In this document: positions 42,041 to 52,465 of the stretch, in pieces
Position numbering within the stretch: the first letter of the stretch is position 1
Layout: each line of letters opens with the position of its first letter
Assembly: GCA_021292165.1 (NCBI GenBank)
Contig: CM037878.1
Coordinates: 1,054,001-1,118,000 of the forward strand
Reading direction: 5' to 3'
DNA length: 64,000 nt
Origin: Shinisaurus crocodilurus
Taxonomy: Eukaryota; Chordata; Lepidosauria; Squamata; Shinisauridae
Notes under the pieces: generated by a model
Told to the model about the DNA's origin: nothing
Seen by the model: only the letters and a program-made list of their open reading frames with translations
The model's database searches: none
Position numbers and translations under genes: made by a program

Positions 42041-43065
42041 TACATTGAACGAGTTTAAATCTCCAGGGCCTGACGAGCTGCATCCTAGAGTAATAAAGGA
42101 ACTGTCAGAAGAACTCTCAGAACCACTGTCTATTATCTTTGAGAAATCATGGAGGACAGGTGAAGTGCCAGATGACTGGAGGAGGTCAAATGTTGTTCCC
42201 ATCTTCAAAAAGGGCAAGAAGGAGGAACCTGGGAACTATAGGCCAGTCAGTCTGACACCAATCCCTGGGGAATTTTTGGAGTATGGTTCCTTCTCAATGG
42301 TTCCTTCGCAAACTGGGGAGAGGTAACGAACAGGGGTACCACAGGGCTCGGTCCTGGGCCCAGTGCTCTTCAACATTTTTATTAATGACTTGGATGAGGA
42401 GGTGCAGGGAATGCTTATCAAATTTGCAGATGACACAAAATTGGATGGAACAGCTAATACTCTGGAAGACAGAAACAAAATTCAAAGCGATCTCGATAGG
42501 CTGGAGCGCTGGGCCGAAAACAACAGAATGAAATTTAATAGGGATAAATGCCAAGTGCTGCACTTAGGAAAAAGAAACCAAATGCAGAGTTACAGAATGG
42601 GGGACACTTGGCTCAACAATACTACAAGTGAGAAGGATCTTGAATTGTGGTAGATCACAAACTGAATATGAGCCAGCAATGCGATGTGGCTGGAAAGAAG
42701 GCAAATGCTATTTGGGGCTGCATTAATAGAAGTATAGCTTCCAAATCGCGGGGAAGTGATAATTCCCCTTTACTTGGCACTGGTTAGGCCCCATCTTGAG
42801 TACTGCGTCCAGTTCTCGGCACCACACTTTAAGAAGGATGCAGACAAACTGGAGAGGGTTCAGAGGAGGGCAACAAAGATGATAAAGGGACTGGAAACAA
42901 GGTCCTATGAGGAGAGACTGAAAGAACTGGGCATGTTTAGCCTTCAGAAGAGGAGACTGAGGGGAGATATGATCGCACTCTTCCAGTACTTGAAGGGATG
43001 TCACACAGAGGAGGGCCAGGATCTCTTCTCAATCATCCCAGTTTGCAGGACACGGAATCATGGGC

Positions 43066-43098
43066 TCAAGTTACACAGAATAATGGGCTCAAGTTACA
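43066..43098 (+). repeat. Short tandem duplication inside CR1
   Basis: ATGGGCTCAAGTTACA occurs twice within about 33 bases, whereas other CR1 copies have it once. It is a local replication error in this copy. Confidence 0.7.
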
Positions 43099-43335
43099 GG
43101 AACCTAGATTCCACCTAAACATCAGGAAAAATTTCCTGTCAGAGCAATAAGACAATGGAACCAACTACCTAGGGAGGTGGTGGGCTCTCCCACTCTGGAG
43201 GCATTCAAGGTGCAGCTGGACAGCCATCTGCCAGGGATGCTTTGACCTGGATTCCTGCATTGAGCAGGGGGTTGGACTCGATGGCCTTGTAGGCCCCTTC
43301 CAACTCTACTTTTCTATGATTCTATGATTCTATAT

Positions 43336-43701
43336 GTTTTTCCTCCACCTTACTGAAGAAAAATTTACTGTTTAAAAAATGTTGCAAAACCATTTGGAGG
43401 GACTGGAGAGAGGGAAGTGTGTTGTGATGCCACAGGCACTAGCCAATAGTTATACACACACACGCACACACACACTTCAAACCAACCCATTGCAAAACCT
43501 TTTTTTTATTTTAGAGTTCACTCCAGGATAGAGACACCATGTACAAGAGTTGGAAGGCAGCTGCAGCAGCTCCATCAAAGCGTCTCTACCACTCTTAAAA
43601 TGTTAAATTTGTCTCCTTACACAGGGGCCTTTTAGTGGCTTCTGAGAACATTATTGCAACTGAAACTTGCCTTCCAGTGATTTAAAGCATTGTTTCTTCC
43701 C
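43336..43701. other. Single-copy DNA with (CA)n
   Basis: A CA-rich run at 43452-43475; no gene seen. Confidence 0.4.
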
Positions 43702-44260
43702 TTATGAAGAAAGGTTACAACATCTGGGACTGCTTAGCTTAGAAAAAAGGCGAGTGAGGGGAGACATGATTGGAGGTGTACACAATTGTGCCTGGTGTGG
43801 TGGAAGTGGACAGGGAGACATTTTTCTCCCTCTCTCGTGATACTGGAACCCACCCCACCCCAAAGGGGTCTTCCCATGAAGCTGATTGATGTGAGATTCA
43901 GGACAGATAAAAGGACGGACTTCTTCACACAGCACATAGTTAAACTATGGAATTCATTTCCACAAGATGTAGTGAAGGCCACCCATTTGGATGGCTTTAC
44001 AAGGGGATTGGACAAATTCCTGCAGGAGGAGAAGGCTATCAATGGCTACAAGCCCAGATGGCTATATGCTACTTCCAGTCTCAAAGGCAGTATGCCTATG
44101 TATATCAGTTGCTGGGGAACATGGGTGGGAGGGTGGTGCTGCTGCACTCATGTCCTGCTTGCGGGCTTCCCGTGGGCAGCTGGTTGGCCACTGTGTGAAC
44201 AGAACGCTGGACCAGGTGGGTCTGATGCAGCATCCGGGCTCTTATATTCACCCATCTTCT
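43702..44260 (+). mobile_element. CR1-related LINE 3' end
   Basis: The best copy of this family. It encodes a region like LGLLSLEKRRVRGDMI, then FFTQHIVKLWNSFPQDVVKA and THLDGFTRGLDKFLQEEKAI, followed by a tail with GAACATGGGTGGGAGGG and GGCCACTGTGTGAACAGAAC. The frame is open for about 90 codons (43786-44060). It lacks the catalytic core. Confidence 0.82.
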
Positions 44261-44262
44261 AG
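43786..44262 (+). pseudogene. CR1-related ORF2 C-terminal remnant
   Basis: A 158-codon open frame whose residues ~25-95 match the C-terminal end of CR1-type ORF2 proteins (KRTDFFTQHIVKLWNSFPQD, then LDKFLQEEKAINGYK). The remaining ~60 codons read through the element's non-coding tail. There is no catalytic residue. Confidence 0.7.
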
Positions 44263-44399
44263 GGATGGAGTGTTCACAGCTAGTATTTGTTCTCCCTCCT
44301 GACATCCTTTTAAATGTTTGAAAACTGTCAACGTGTCCCACCCGTGGCTAAATGTGCCGGTGCCCAGCTCCTGCTGTCAGGCAGACTGGGAGCAAATGC

Positions 44400-45170
44400 C
44401 CAGCGAACATTCCAGGCTGGATCCCCGCCGGTCGTGTGCAACCAAGCATACAATAGGCCCAGCCTGCCATCTCTTGGGGAGAGGTTAAGGGCCGGGAGCC
44501 CGGTTTGTGTCCTCCGCAGCGCCGTGTCATTGCTCCTCCTCCGTAATCAAGTTATCCCGTCATCGGCACGGGGCACCTGCCAGGCCCGGCTGCCCTTGTC
44601 GACAAATTCCAAGCAGCAGGAAGCGGGAGCTCTCCTGCGTGGCGGGATGAAAAGCACCTGCCACCTTCGCGTGGCCTCGCCGCTCTCTCACGCTGGGACT
44701 GCGCCCCCCCCCCCCCGGCTAGTAAAAGGCTGCAGAGCCAATTGCATTGGGAGCTGTTGAGTGACTGAGGAGGGGAAATAAATAACCACAGAAAGGCTGC
44801 TCTGGTTGCACAGGAATCCAAATGAGACGGCACGGGAGGGTGGGAGGCGCGCAGGCACCTTCTGCCCTGCAGCGGCGGCTGCTGCCTTTCCTTTGCAGAA
44901 CTTCCTCCCGCAAGATGGCACCTCCTCTCGTGCTTGTCAGAGAAAAACAGGCACTTTGTTGAGTGAGCAAAAGGCTAAATGCAGAACGCCATTTAGCGTG
45001 TAGGAAAATGAGCCAAACACGTCCTGCCGGAGGCATCTTGCAGCGTTAGCTCAGTTACCCAGAATAGCTGTTTTCCCCACTACCCCACTACCCCACGTGT
45101 GTCCATTTTTATTATCATATAGTGCTCACTCCCCCAGTACCCCCCAGGAGTCAGAATTTGGGGACTGAGT
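44400..45170. other. Candidate conserved non-coding region
   Basis: Repeat-free. It has two textured blocks: 44430-44620 (CCGTAATCAAGTTATCCCGT) and 44725-44830 (GCCAATTGCATTGGGAGC, GGGGAAATAAATAACC). The long minus-strand open frames overlap each other and have no domain. Conservation is inferred, not seen. Confidence 0.28.
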
Positions 45171-45171
45171 C

Positions 45172-46524
45172 ATGTATGCTAGCAACGTGCTGAGACTGTT
45201 ACAAAGTATGCCCATCTTCAAAAAGGGCAAGAAGGAGGAACCTGGGAACTATAGGCCAGTCAGTCTGACATCAATCCCCGGGAAGATTTTTGAGCAGATT
45301 ATAAAGAAGTCAGTCTGCAAGCACCTTGAAAACAATGCAGTGATTACTAGAAGCCAGCATGGATTTGTCAAGAACAAATCCTGTCAGACTAATCTGATCT
45401 CATTTTTTGATCGGGTAACCTCCCTTGTGGACTGTGGGAATGCTGTGGACATTATATACCTGGACTTCAGCAAAGCTTTCGACAAAGTGCCTCATGATAT
45501 CCTGATTAGTAAGCTAGCTAAGAGTGGGCTAGATGGAACAACTATCAGGTGGATCCACAATTGGCTAAAGAATCGAACTCAAAGAGTGCTTATCAATGGT
45601 TCCTTCTCAAACTGGGGAGAGGTAACGAGCGGGGTACCACAGGGCTCGGTCCTGGGCCCGGTGCTCTTCAACATTTTTATTAATGACTTGGATCAGGAGG
45701 TACAGGGAATGCTTATCAAATTTGCAGATGACACAAAGTTGGGTGGAACAGCTAATACTCTGGAAGACAGAAACAAAATTCAAAGTGACCTCGATAGGCT
45801 GGAGCGCTGGGCCGAAAACAACAGAATGAAATTTAATAGGGATAAATGCCAAGTGCTGCACCTAGGGAGAGGAAACCAAATGCAGAGTTACAGAATGGGG
45901 GACACTTGGCTCAACAATACTACAAGTGAGAAGGATCTTGGAATTGTGGTAGATCACAAACTGAATATGAGCCAGCAATGCGATGTGGCTGCAAAGAAGG
46001 CAAATGCAATTTTGGGCTGTATTAATAGAAGTATAGCTTCCAAATCGCGGGAAGTGATAATTCCCCTTTACTCGGCACTGGTTAGGCCTCATCTTGAGTA
46101 CTGCGTCCAGTTCTGGGCACCTCACTTTAAGAAGGACATAGACAAACTGGAGAGGGTTCAGAGGAGGGCAACAAGGATGATAAAGGGACTGGAAACAAGG
46201 CCCTATGAGGAGAGACTGAAAGAACTGGGCATGTTTAGCCTTCAGAAGAGGAGACTGAGGGGAGATATGATCGCACTCTTCCAGTATTTGAAGGGATGTC
46301 ACACAGAGGAGGGCAAGGATCTCTTCTCAATCATCCCAGTTTGCAGGACACGGAATAATGGGCTCAAGTTACAGGAACCTAGATTCCACCTAAACATCAG
46401 GAAAAATTTCCTGACTGTCAGAGCAATAAGACAATGGAATCAACTACCTAGGGAGGTGGTGGGCTCTCCCATGCTGGAGGCATTCAAGGTGCGGCTGGAC
46501 AGACATCTGTCAGAGATGCTTTGA
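45172..46524 (+). CDS. CR1 ORF2 reverse-transcriptase fragment, open (450 codons)
   Basis: An uninterrupted frame with most of a CR1 reverse-transcriptase domain, which in a complete element copies the LINE RNA at a nicked chromosomal target. Residues 1-13 come from flanking DNA. Then come NYRPVSL (26-32), [11 protein letters not shown] (96-106, first catalytic aspartate), [11 protein letters not shown] (153-163), FADDT (184-188, catalytic aspartate pair) and the C-terminal region ending LSEML with the element's stop. The endonuclease domain and the first part of the reverse transcriptase are missing through 5' truncation; a full ORF2 would be about twice as long. All visible catalytic residues are present. 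No promoter is evident, so I treat it as a recent relic and not a functional gene. Confidence 0.85.
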   Translation: MYASNVLRLLQSMPIFKKGKKEEPGNYRPVSLTSIPGKIFEQIIKKSVCKHLENNAVITRSQHGFVKNKSCQTNLISFFDRVTSLVDCGNAVDIIYLDFSKAFDKVPHDILISKLAKSGLDGTTIRWIHNWLKNRTQRVLINGSFSNWGEVTSGVPQGSVLGPVLFNIFINDLDQEVQGMLIKFADDTKLGGTANTLEDRNKIQSDLDRLERWAENNRMKFNRDKCQVLHLGRGNQMQSYRMGDTWLNNTTSEKDLGIVVDHKLNMSQQCDVAAKKANAILGCINRSIASKSREVIIPLYSALVRPHLEYCVQFWAPHFKKDIDKLERVQRRATRMIKGLETRPYEERLKELGMFSLQKRRLRGDMIALFQYLKGCHTEEGKDLFSIIPVCRTRNNGLKLQEPRFHLNIRKNFLTVRAIRQWNQLPREVVGSPMLEAFKVRLDRHLSEML

Positions 46525-46605
46525 CCTGGATTCCTGCATTGAGCAGGGGGTTGGACTCGATGGCCTTGTGGGCCCCTTCCAACTCTACTTTTCTATGATT
46601 CTATG
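45211..46605 (+). mobile_element. CR1 LINE, 5'-truncated, well preserved
   Basis: The longest good CR1 copy here: from CCCATCTTCAAAAAGGGCAA (before the first conserved reverse-transcriptase block) through the 3' UTR (CCTGCATTGAGCAGGGGGTT) to the TTCTATGATTCTATG end. The octamer TATGCCCA spans both ends (45207-45214 and 46602-46609), either a short TSD or microhomology used at integration. Confidence 0.93.
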
Positions 46606-46939
46606 CCCAGGACAAGCAGGTGGGCTGAATTGCTAGGCAGCAGGGCCTCATCCAGAACAAGCCGGCAGAGCGCACAAAGAATGGGGGAAACAGTTGCTGT
46701 GCCTCATATGGCTGCCGGAGTGGGCTGGTCGTGGCTCTCGTGATGGGGGATCCTCACTGACGATGAGTCACGTTTCTATCTGAAAAGGTGTTTCCGTGTG
46801 GCGAGCCGCGCCAGGACGGGATGCCCACTGGAATGCACTCGCAGGGGAGCATTGCGCTGGCAGCAATGCAGGGCGAAGAGGCGGCGACTTTGATGCATGT
46901 TTGGAAGGGCATCTCACCTGCACTACGGGCCCTGATCCA
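46606..46939. other. Single-copy DNA, no gene seen
   Basis: No recognisable feature. Confidence 0.35.
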
Positions 46940-47125
46940 GCGGGTCAACCTGTGTATCCAGACCTCCGCGGTGGAGCCCCCGCGGCGCACGCAGAAGGTC
47001 CCGGGTTCTCTCTCCAGGTAGGGCTGGGGAAGACCCTCGTTGGAAGCCCCGGAGAGCCGCTGCCGCCGGTCGGGGTCGACACCACTGGGCTGGATGGGCC
47101 GAGGCAGCTCTGACTGGGCGTGAGG
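46940..47125 (+). mobile_element. tRNA-derived SINE, degraded
   Basis: GCACGCAGAAGGTCCCGGGT, TCTCTCCAGGTAGGGCTGGG, GAGAGCCGCTGCCGCCGGTC and GGGCTGGATGGGCCGAGGCA are successive SINE blocks. CpG sites are still plentiful. Confidence 0.75.
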
Positions 47126-47504
47126 CGGCCTCCCACGTCTCTTAGCTGGATGAAGGTGCGTGTCCTTTGCGGGATGTTCCCACAAGCCTTGCTAGAGGGT
47201 GCCTCCCCGGCTTCCACAGGGGCATCTCTGGGGCTGGGGTGGCGTGCCAGGCCGGGGTCTACCAGGCAGAGGCCCTGCGCTCCTTCCAGGCAGACGCGGC
47301 CTGGCCTCTCTCCTCCACCAATAAGCACACACCTGCCGGGGCTGCCAAGCTCCCTGGGACAAACTTGTGAGAATCGGCACAAGAACTGGGGAGCCGGGTG
47401 TCCTTGGGTCGGAATTGCCCTTTCAGCAGTAGCAGTAGCTGGTCGGGGCAGCCCTCCCTTTCGTGTTACCTGCTGCTCAGGACAGGCTTCCCATCAGGGC
47501 AAGA
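47126..47504. other. Single-copy DNA, no gene seen
   Basis: No exon or repeat recognised. Confidence 0.35.
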
Positions 47505-48150
47505 ATTATTTATTATTTATTTTATTTATTTATTATATTTATCAATCGCCCATCTGGCCAGTCACCCGGCCACCCTGGGCGATGTACAACCAAAATACAG
47601 CAAAACAACACAATAAAATATAATAATTAAAACAATATACAAAATTCTCATTAAAAACCTAACCCACCCCATATTCCCGCCTGAACAGCCATGTTTTTAA
47701 TGCGCGGCGGAAGCTCATCACGGAGGGGGCATGGCGAAGGTCACTAGGGAGGGAGTTCCATAATGTGGGGGCCGCCACAGAGAAGGCCCTCTTCCTAGTC
47801 CCCACCAGCCTGGCTGCTCTGGCTGATGGGATAAGGAGAAGGCCGCTGTGGCAGACCTTGTTGAGCGGCCTACTTGATGTTGCTGGAGGCGCTCCTTGAG
47901 ATAAGCTGGGCCGGAGCCGTGTAGGGTTTTAAAGGTCAAAACCAACACCTTGAATTCGGCTCGGCAAGCAACTGGTAGCCAGTGCAACTCATTAAGCACT
48001 GGCGTGATGTGATCACGCCGGCGGCTGTCCTTAATCAGGCGAGCCGCCGCGTTCTGTACCACCTGAAGCTTCCGGACCGTCTTCAAGGGTAACCCCACGT
48101 AGAGCGCATTATAGTAGTCTAGGCGAGAGGAGACCAAGGCATGAACCACT
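47505..48150 (-). mobile_element. L2 LINE 3' end
   Basis: Minus-strand L2 copy: C-terminal reverse-transcriptase codons (48149-47718), a 3' UTR with GGTTGTACATCGCCCAGGGT and GGCCAGATGGGCGATTGATA, and an ATAAATAATAAA tail. 5' break near 48150. Confidence 0.88.
47718..48149 (-). pseudogene. L2 ORF2 C-terminal fragment
   Basis: An open frame of 143 codons with the L2-clade C-terminal signature: SRLDYYNALYVGLPLKTVRK, QVVQNAAARLIKDSRRRDHI, ELHWLPVACRAEFKVLVLTF and GSGPAYLKERL. The last ~45 residues appear frame-shifted relative to the family. The palm domain with the catalytic aspartates is missing, so it is inactive. Confidence 0.85.
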
Positions 48151-48714
48151 GAAGAAGGCTGCTCGTCCCGCCCTGAACCAGAGCGATGATTCTTTGGACA
48201 CCTTCCTGCCGTTCTTTGGTAGGGGATCCATGCACTGGGTCAGGGGAAACCAGTCCCCATAGGGGCAGACTAGCCGGGTGAGCCCAGTCACACCGCGTCT
48301 GGGGCTCAGCACACACCACTGGAAGACTCTCTTCGCCCAGGACAGGACTTGAGGGAGCAACGAAGCAGCCAGGGACGCTGGAGCAGGGCAGAAGTCACGC
48401 ATGGCCAGAGAGCATGGGCCACAAGAGGAAGGCTTAGTGGTCTGCAAGCCCAGCCCCTCCCTGGCATCACTGGCTAAGCAGGGGCCAGGCACCAGTGCTG
48501 GATGAGGCCTGTGTTTGAAACCTGGATAAAAATAATCCGGAGCGGGCAGCACTCACACGTAGTCAGCCATCCAAATGCAGACCCAAGGCCTATCCAGCTG
48601 AGCAAACATAACAACACATGTGTGCTACCACACAGCTATAGATCAAGCTTTGCCCTCTGGCCCACTCGGCTACACAGGTGCAAGTCTGAACTAGGGTTAG
48701 ACCACAGACTTATC
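48151..48714. other. Single-copy DNA, no gene seen
   Basis: No exon or repeat recognised. Confidence 0.35.
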
Positions 48715-48830
48715 CCCGGAGGGCTGCTCCCTGCCTGCCTGCCACTCAGCGGGAGCTGTCCTGGGCTCGGCGGACCGGGCCGGTGGTCTGATGCTGAGAA
48801 AGCAGCTTCGTATATGCTTGGGGAAAGAAT
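48715..48830 (+). mobile_element. tRNA-derived SINE 3' relic
   Basis: GCCACTCAGCGGGAGCTGTC, GGTGGTCTGATGCTGAGAAA and GCAGCTTCGTATATGCTTGG resemble the SINE 3' block. Weak. Confidence 0.4.
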
Positions 48831-50279
48831 CTCTTCCTGACCTCAGTAGGGCCACAACATCCCACTACGGATCACCGTGGAGGGATTCTTCCTGAAGTCA
48901 TCTGCCTTACTCTTTAACCCAGGGAAGTCCTTTGCTTCCAGAACTGTTTCAGGAAAGCCGCTCTGGAATGTGAAGAATGGAGCGCTGATGTCGGGGGGGG
49001 GGGAACCCCAAAGCTTTCTTGCAGTGAGAGGAGGACTCTGTGCAACCAGATGCCTGCTGAGGACACGGGGGGGTGCTGCTGGGGTCACCTGGCTGGGCCA
49101 CTTCCCCCTCCTCTGGCCTCCAGTCCATGAAAGCCGGCCGAGGCCGTAATAACTGTGTGCATCGCGCAGCACAGTGGCCTCCGTCCGGAGTGCTCCGGTG
49201 GACTCTCCTCCTGAAACAAGGTGGCGGCGTTATCCCAAGTCCTTGTTGGAGAAGAAAGCACTGGTAGAGATGGTGGTGCAGCCTCACAGAGCGTGGAGAC
49301 GGCGCGGCGCGTGCGCCACTGAGGACCAACGGGAGCCGCCGTGGCTCTTGCGCGCGTGGGCCTCAGTGTCCCGTAATCGGTGTGAGGTGTTTAAGGCCCC
49401 CTTTCTTTTCCAAGGGCAGGTGCAAGCTGTTTGGAAGGAACAGAAATCATTTATAATCAGAGTTCAGGAAACGCAGAACTTATCTGGTTTTTATCAGCTT
49501 AAAAGGACCCCTCAAAGAAACACTGTGGAGACCAAACAGAGTGATTTTCTAGTTAAGCAGTAACTTATTTTTCCTCTCTCCTCTGAACGATGGCAGCTCA
49601 TATATACGTAAGCTGTGTTTGCATGCTTCAGAAAACAGTTAACAGGGGTGTTTGAACATCTGTTCTAATTCCTGGATCTTGGGGAGCAGCAATCCGCATC
49701 TGCAGAGGGCTTAGGGGACAGAGATGGATTAGGGTCACCAGGTTATGCATAGCAAAATCCCAGCCCTTATCGTGGGCCCAGAGCGTCCAATTGATTTTCC
49801 CGGGCCACTGCACACGTAGTGGGCGGCAGCAAAGCCAGGGATGGGCGTGCCAGAGCGTTCTCCTTGCCAAGGCACTTTCGGAACGAGACTCTGTCCTACG
49901 TGCATTGCAGAGAACCGGGATGGTGGGATTTGCTCCCTTCCCTGAATTAAAGACGCAAGATGCCAATGCTAGGAGGGTGACAGGGCCTGACCTCCACCTG
50001 CCCGGCTCTGGGACCTTTCCCAGGTATCCGGCTATCCCCAGGAGGGCTTCCAGGCAGATGTGGCTGCTGTTCACATCCTCTCCATCCAAGCGCAGCATTT
50101 CCGTGGAAGCAGCTGGTTTTATTTTCTGCCAACTTCAGTCTTTCAGTTAGAATGAGCAAAATATTCTTCACCTTCCTGTACATACCAACATGTGGAAAAT
50201 CAGAGAGTGGGGGGGAGGGGGGAGAGATGGCTTTCCCCAGCCCCACCCTGCTTTCTGCTTCTTGACACATGGTAGAAAT
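48831..50279. other. Single-copy DNA; possible non-coding element
   Basis: 49140-49390 is CpG-rich. 49430-49620 is AT-rich and repeat-free, with ATTTATAATCAGAG and GAACTTATCTGG (GATA-like cores); it may be conserved. No exon with a recognisable domain. Confidence 0.3.
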
Positions 50280-50350
50280 TACACCCCTACAAGGAAGAAC
50301 TGAGTGAGCTGGGCATGTTCAGGCTGGAGAACATGGAAGACAGAGCGGTA
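50280..50350 (+). mobile_element. Old CR1 fragment
   Basis: Encodes KEELSELGMFRLEN, matching the [16 protein letters not shown] segment of CR1 ORF2. The rest is unrecognisable. Confidence 0.5.
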
Positions 50351-51621
50351 ATCATTTCAAATATTCACAGGGACTAGAAACCTGGAGGCTTGTCAATTCA
50401 AGGTGTCTGTTAGCCCTGTGTTCTCATGGCCCTGGATTACAAACGCGGCTCAGCCACAGAACAGGTTGCACAGGGAGGTCATGAAATCTCCTGCCTTGAG
50501 CATAACAAACTGAAGCAGAATTTCCCAGGAATGTCTTAAATACAGCAGATTCTTTCTTACAGTGGCGGTGGGGGGGGTTGATTGGATGACCTCTTGGGGC
50601 ACTTCCCCCATATGATTTCTCAGAGGAGACGCAGGAATGCTCAGACGTTGGGGCAAGTAAGAGGACATGGCAGGCATCTTTCCTTTTCTTTTTAACACTC
50701 ATCATTTTCACTTCTCTGTGTCCCTGAACACACACACAAAATCAAATAATTTAAAAACCCCAGCAGATGTTCGGCCCGTTTGATCTCAAGCCTCAATGGA
50801 AACAAAAGAGTTTGAAGTCCCTGATTATGGAAAGGCAGTTGAAGAAAGAAAAAGAGAAAGGAAGAAAGGAAAATATTCGGGCAGGGAAGTCACGAAGGAC
50901 CACTTCCGACTTTGATCTCCCCATTGAGTGCCTTGAGTGGTGGGGCTGTTCCCCCCCCTCCCTCCCTTTGTGGGACCTTGGGACCGGGAGCGCCATTCTG
51001 CATTGTCTGCTCCAAAGAAAGTCACTTGAGCTGCTGAGAGTTTCATCCTTTTAACGGAAGAAAATATGATCTCGGCCCGCCTTTGATGCAGGCTTTCCCA
51101 AGTCAAGGGGGGCCCCTGCTGACTCTGGGCGGGCCGTGGATCCAGCTGCTGATGGCCCCTTGTTCCCAGCAAGGGAACTGCTTGCTCCCCCCCCCCCCGC
51201 CCAAACCCTCACTGGCACACCTCTGTGCTGGCCCTGCGGCCCAGGTAGCAGGTGGGATTTGCCACAGCAGTGGAGAATTAGGCCACCCGGACGGAACCTC
51301 TGCCCTCTGATCCACACTTCAACAGGATCCCATACAAACGCAAGAACCGCTTTGCAGTCTCAGCTCAAGGGTCCGTCCACACCACCATGCTGTTTCCCAC
51401 GGTGGCTGCCAGCCGGCCCAGTGCTTCTGAGAAGGCCACAAGCAGCAGTCAGCAACAGCACCGCCATCCCTTTCCCGGCTCTCTGCAGTGTCGGCCAATC
51501 AAAGGTATATTGCCCCTGAATGTGGAAGTTCCATTTAGCCCCAGATTGGACCCAGAGCTTTGACCAGGTTCACACAATTCCCAGAGGTCTGTCTCTGTCA
51601 TTTCTGCTAGCTTTTTCAGCA
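50351..51621. other. Single-copy DNA, no gene seen
   Basis: No exon or repeat recognised. There is a poly-C run at 51187-51198. Confidence 0.35.
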
Positions 51622-51785
51622 CAGGGCCGGAGTAAGGCAGCTTGGTGCAGTTTGATGCCCTAGGCAAGATCAGATATTTAGCGCCCCCCCTTCCCACTTG
51701 AGCCCTCCCTCCCTATTTCAGGCGCCCCCTTTAGCCTTGCGCCCTAGGCAGCTGCCTAGTTGGCCTAATGGTAGCACCGGCCCTG
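51622..51785. mobile_element. Non-autonomous hAT element, short form
   Basis: CAGGGCCGGAGTAAGGCAGC to GGTAGCACCGGCCCTG with a perfect 8-bp TSD TTTCAGCA (51614-51621 and 51786-51793). Orientation is opposite to 35746-35910. The inside is the shared GATGCCCTAGGCAAGATCAG and CGCCCTAGGCAGCTGCCTAG blocks only. Confidence 0.95.
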
Positions 51786-51820
51786 TTTCAGCATATTAAG
51801 TACTTTAATCGTATTTATCA

Positions 51821-52062
51821 TTTATTTTATTTTATTTATTACATTTATACCCCGCCTTTTTTCCTCTTGCAAGGAACCCAAGGCGGCTTACATAGTCCTC
51901 CTCCTCTCCATTTTATCCTCACAACAACCCTGTGAGGTAGGTTAGGCTGAGAGTCAGTGACTGGCCCAAAGTCACCCAGTGAGTTTCATGGCCGAGCGGG
52001 GACTCGAACCCGGGTCTCCCCGAGTCCCAGTCCAACACTCTCACCGCTACGCCACATATTAC
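51821..52062 (-). mobile_element. tRNA-derived SINE, nearly full length
   Basis: Minus strand: head GTGGCGTAGCGGTGAGAGTG (A box), B box GGTTCGAGTCC, GGCCAGTCACTGACTCTCAG, ACCTCACAGGGTTGTTGTG, AAGCCGCCTTGGGTTCCTTG, GGCGGGGTATAAATGTAATA and an AAATA tail. It is the best copy of this SINE, a tRNA head joined to an L2/MIR-like 3' part. Confidence 0.93.
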
Positions 52063-52350
52063 GTTGAACATAGTATTACATTCCATTAGTGCTCCCCAGG
52101 GGCACTACTGCAGATGGTGGATTGTGGGGAGAAGAGGCCAGGTAAGCGCGAAGCTGCCCCTGCTTCCAGCAAATACGGTATTACATTTTAAAAGATGAGA
52201 GGGAGAAAGAGAAGCGCCTTCAGGAAATCCTTGGGCAACCCTAGGAAAAATCCCAGGTGGAGATGCCAAGGCACAGGCCTGTGTGACAGAGAGAGGGAGG
52301 AACGGAGAGAGACTCACTCCATGGGACCTCCAAAGGGTCTGATACAGGTG

Positions 52351-52465
52351 CGGCCTTCTGCAACTGGGTGCCCTCCAGAGGTGTTGGACCACAACCCCCA
52401 GAGATGCAGGGATGATAGGCATTGTAGTCCAACATCTCTAGAGGGCACCCAGTTGGGGAAGGCTG
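52351..52465. mobile_element. Second palindromic MITE family
   Basis: Left arm CGGCCTTCTGCAACTGGGTG then CCCTCCAGAGGTGTTGGAC; the right arm is its near-complement ending GTTGGGGAAGGCTG. The family differs from 8751-8871. A half copy is at 55655-55735. Confidence 0.75.

Larger units (their letters stand above)
41560..43118 (+). pseudogene. Broken CR1 ORF2
   Basis: The reverse-transcriptase frame survives in pieces: N-terminal KAEVFNSYFGSVFSQ (41560-41790), PGPDELHPRVIKELSEELSE through NVVPIFKKGKKEEPGNYRPV (42060-42250), FINDLDEEVQGM plus FADDTKLDGT (42363-42640), and the C-terminal [12 protein letters not shown] region (42756-43080). Frames change between pieces and the first catalytic motif is deleted, so no enzyme can be made. 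Confidence 0.85.
41550..43335 (+). mobile_element. CR1 LINE, long but decayed, with mariner-like insertion
   Basis: It starts near the codons for RQRKEMVVQLRNEDGKLITE, upstream of the palm, and runs to the TATGATTCTATGATTCTA tail. Damage: a mariner-like element at 41791-42040; a ~310-bp deletion near 42282 joining the FLE region to the GSFS region and removing the [11 protein letters not shown] motif; several frameshifts (42642, 42745); and a short tandem duplication of ATGGGCTCAAGTTACA (43066-43098). The FADD box is kept at about 42426. Confidence 0.9.
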
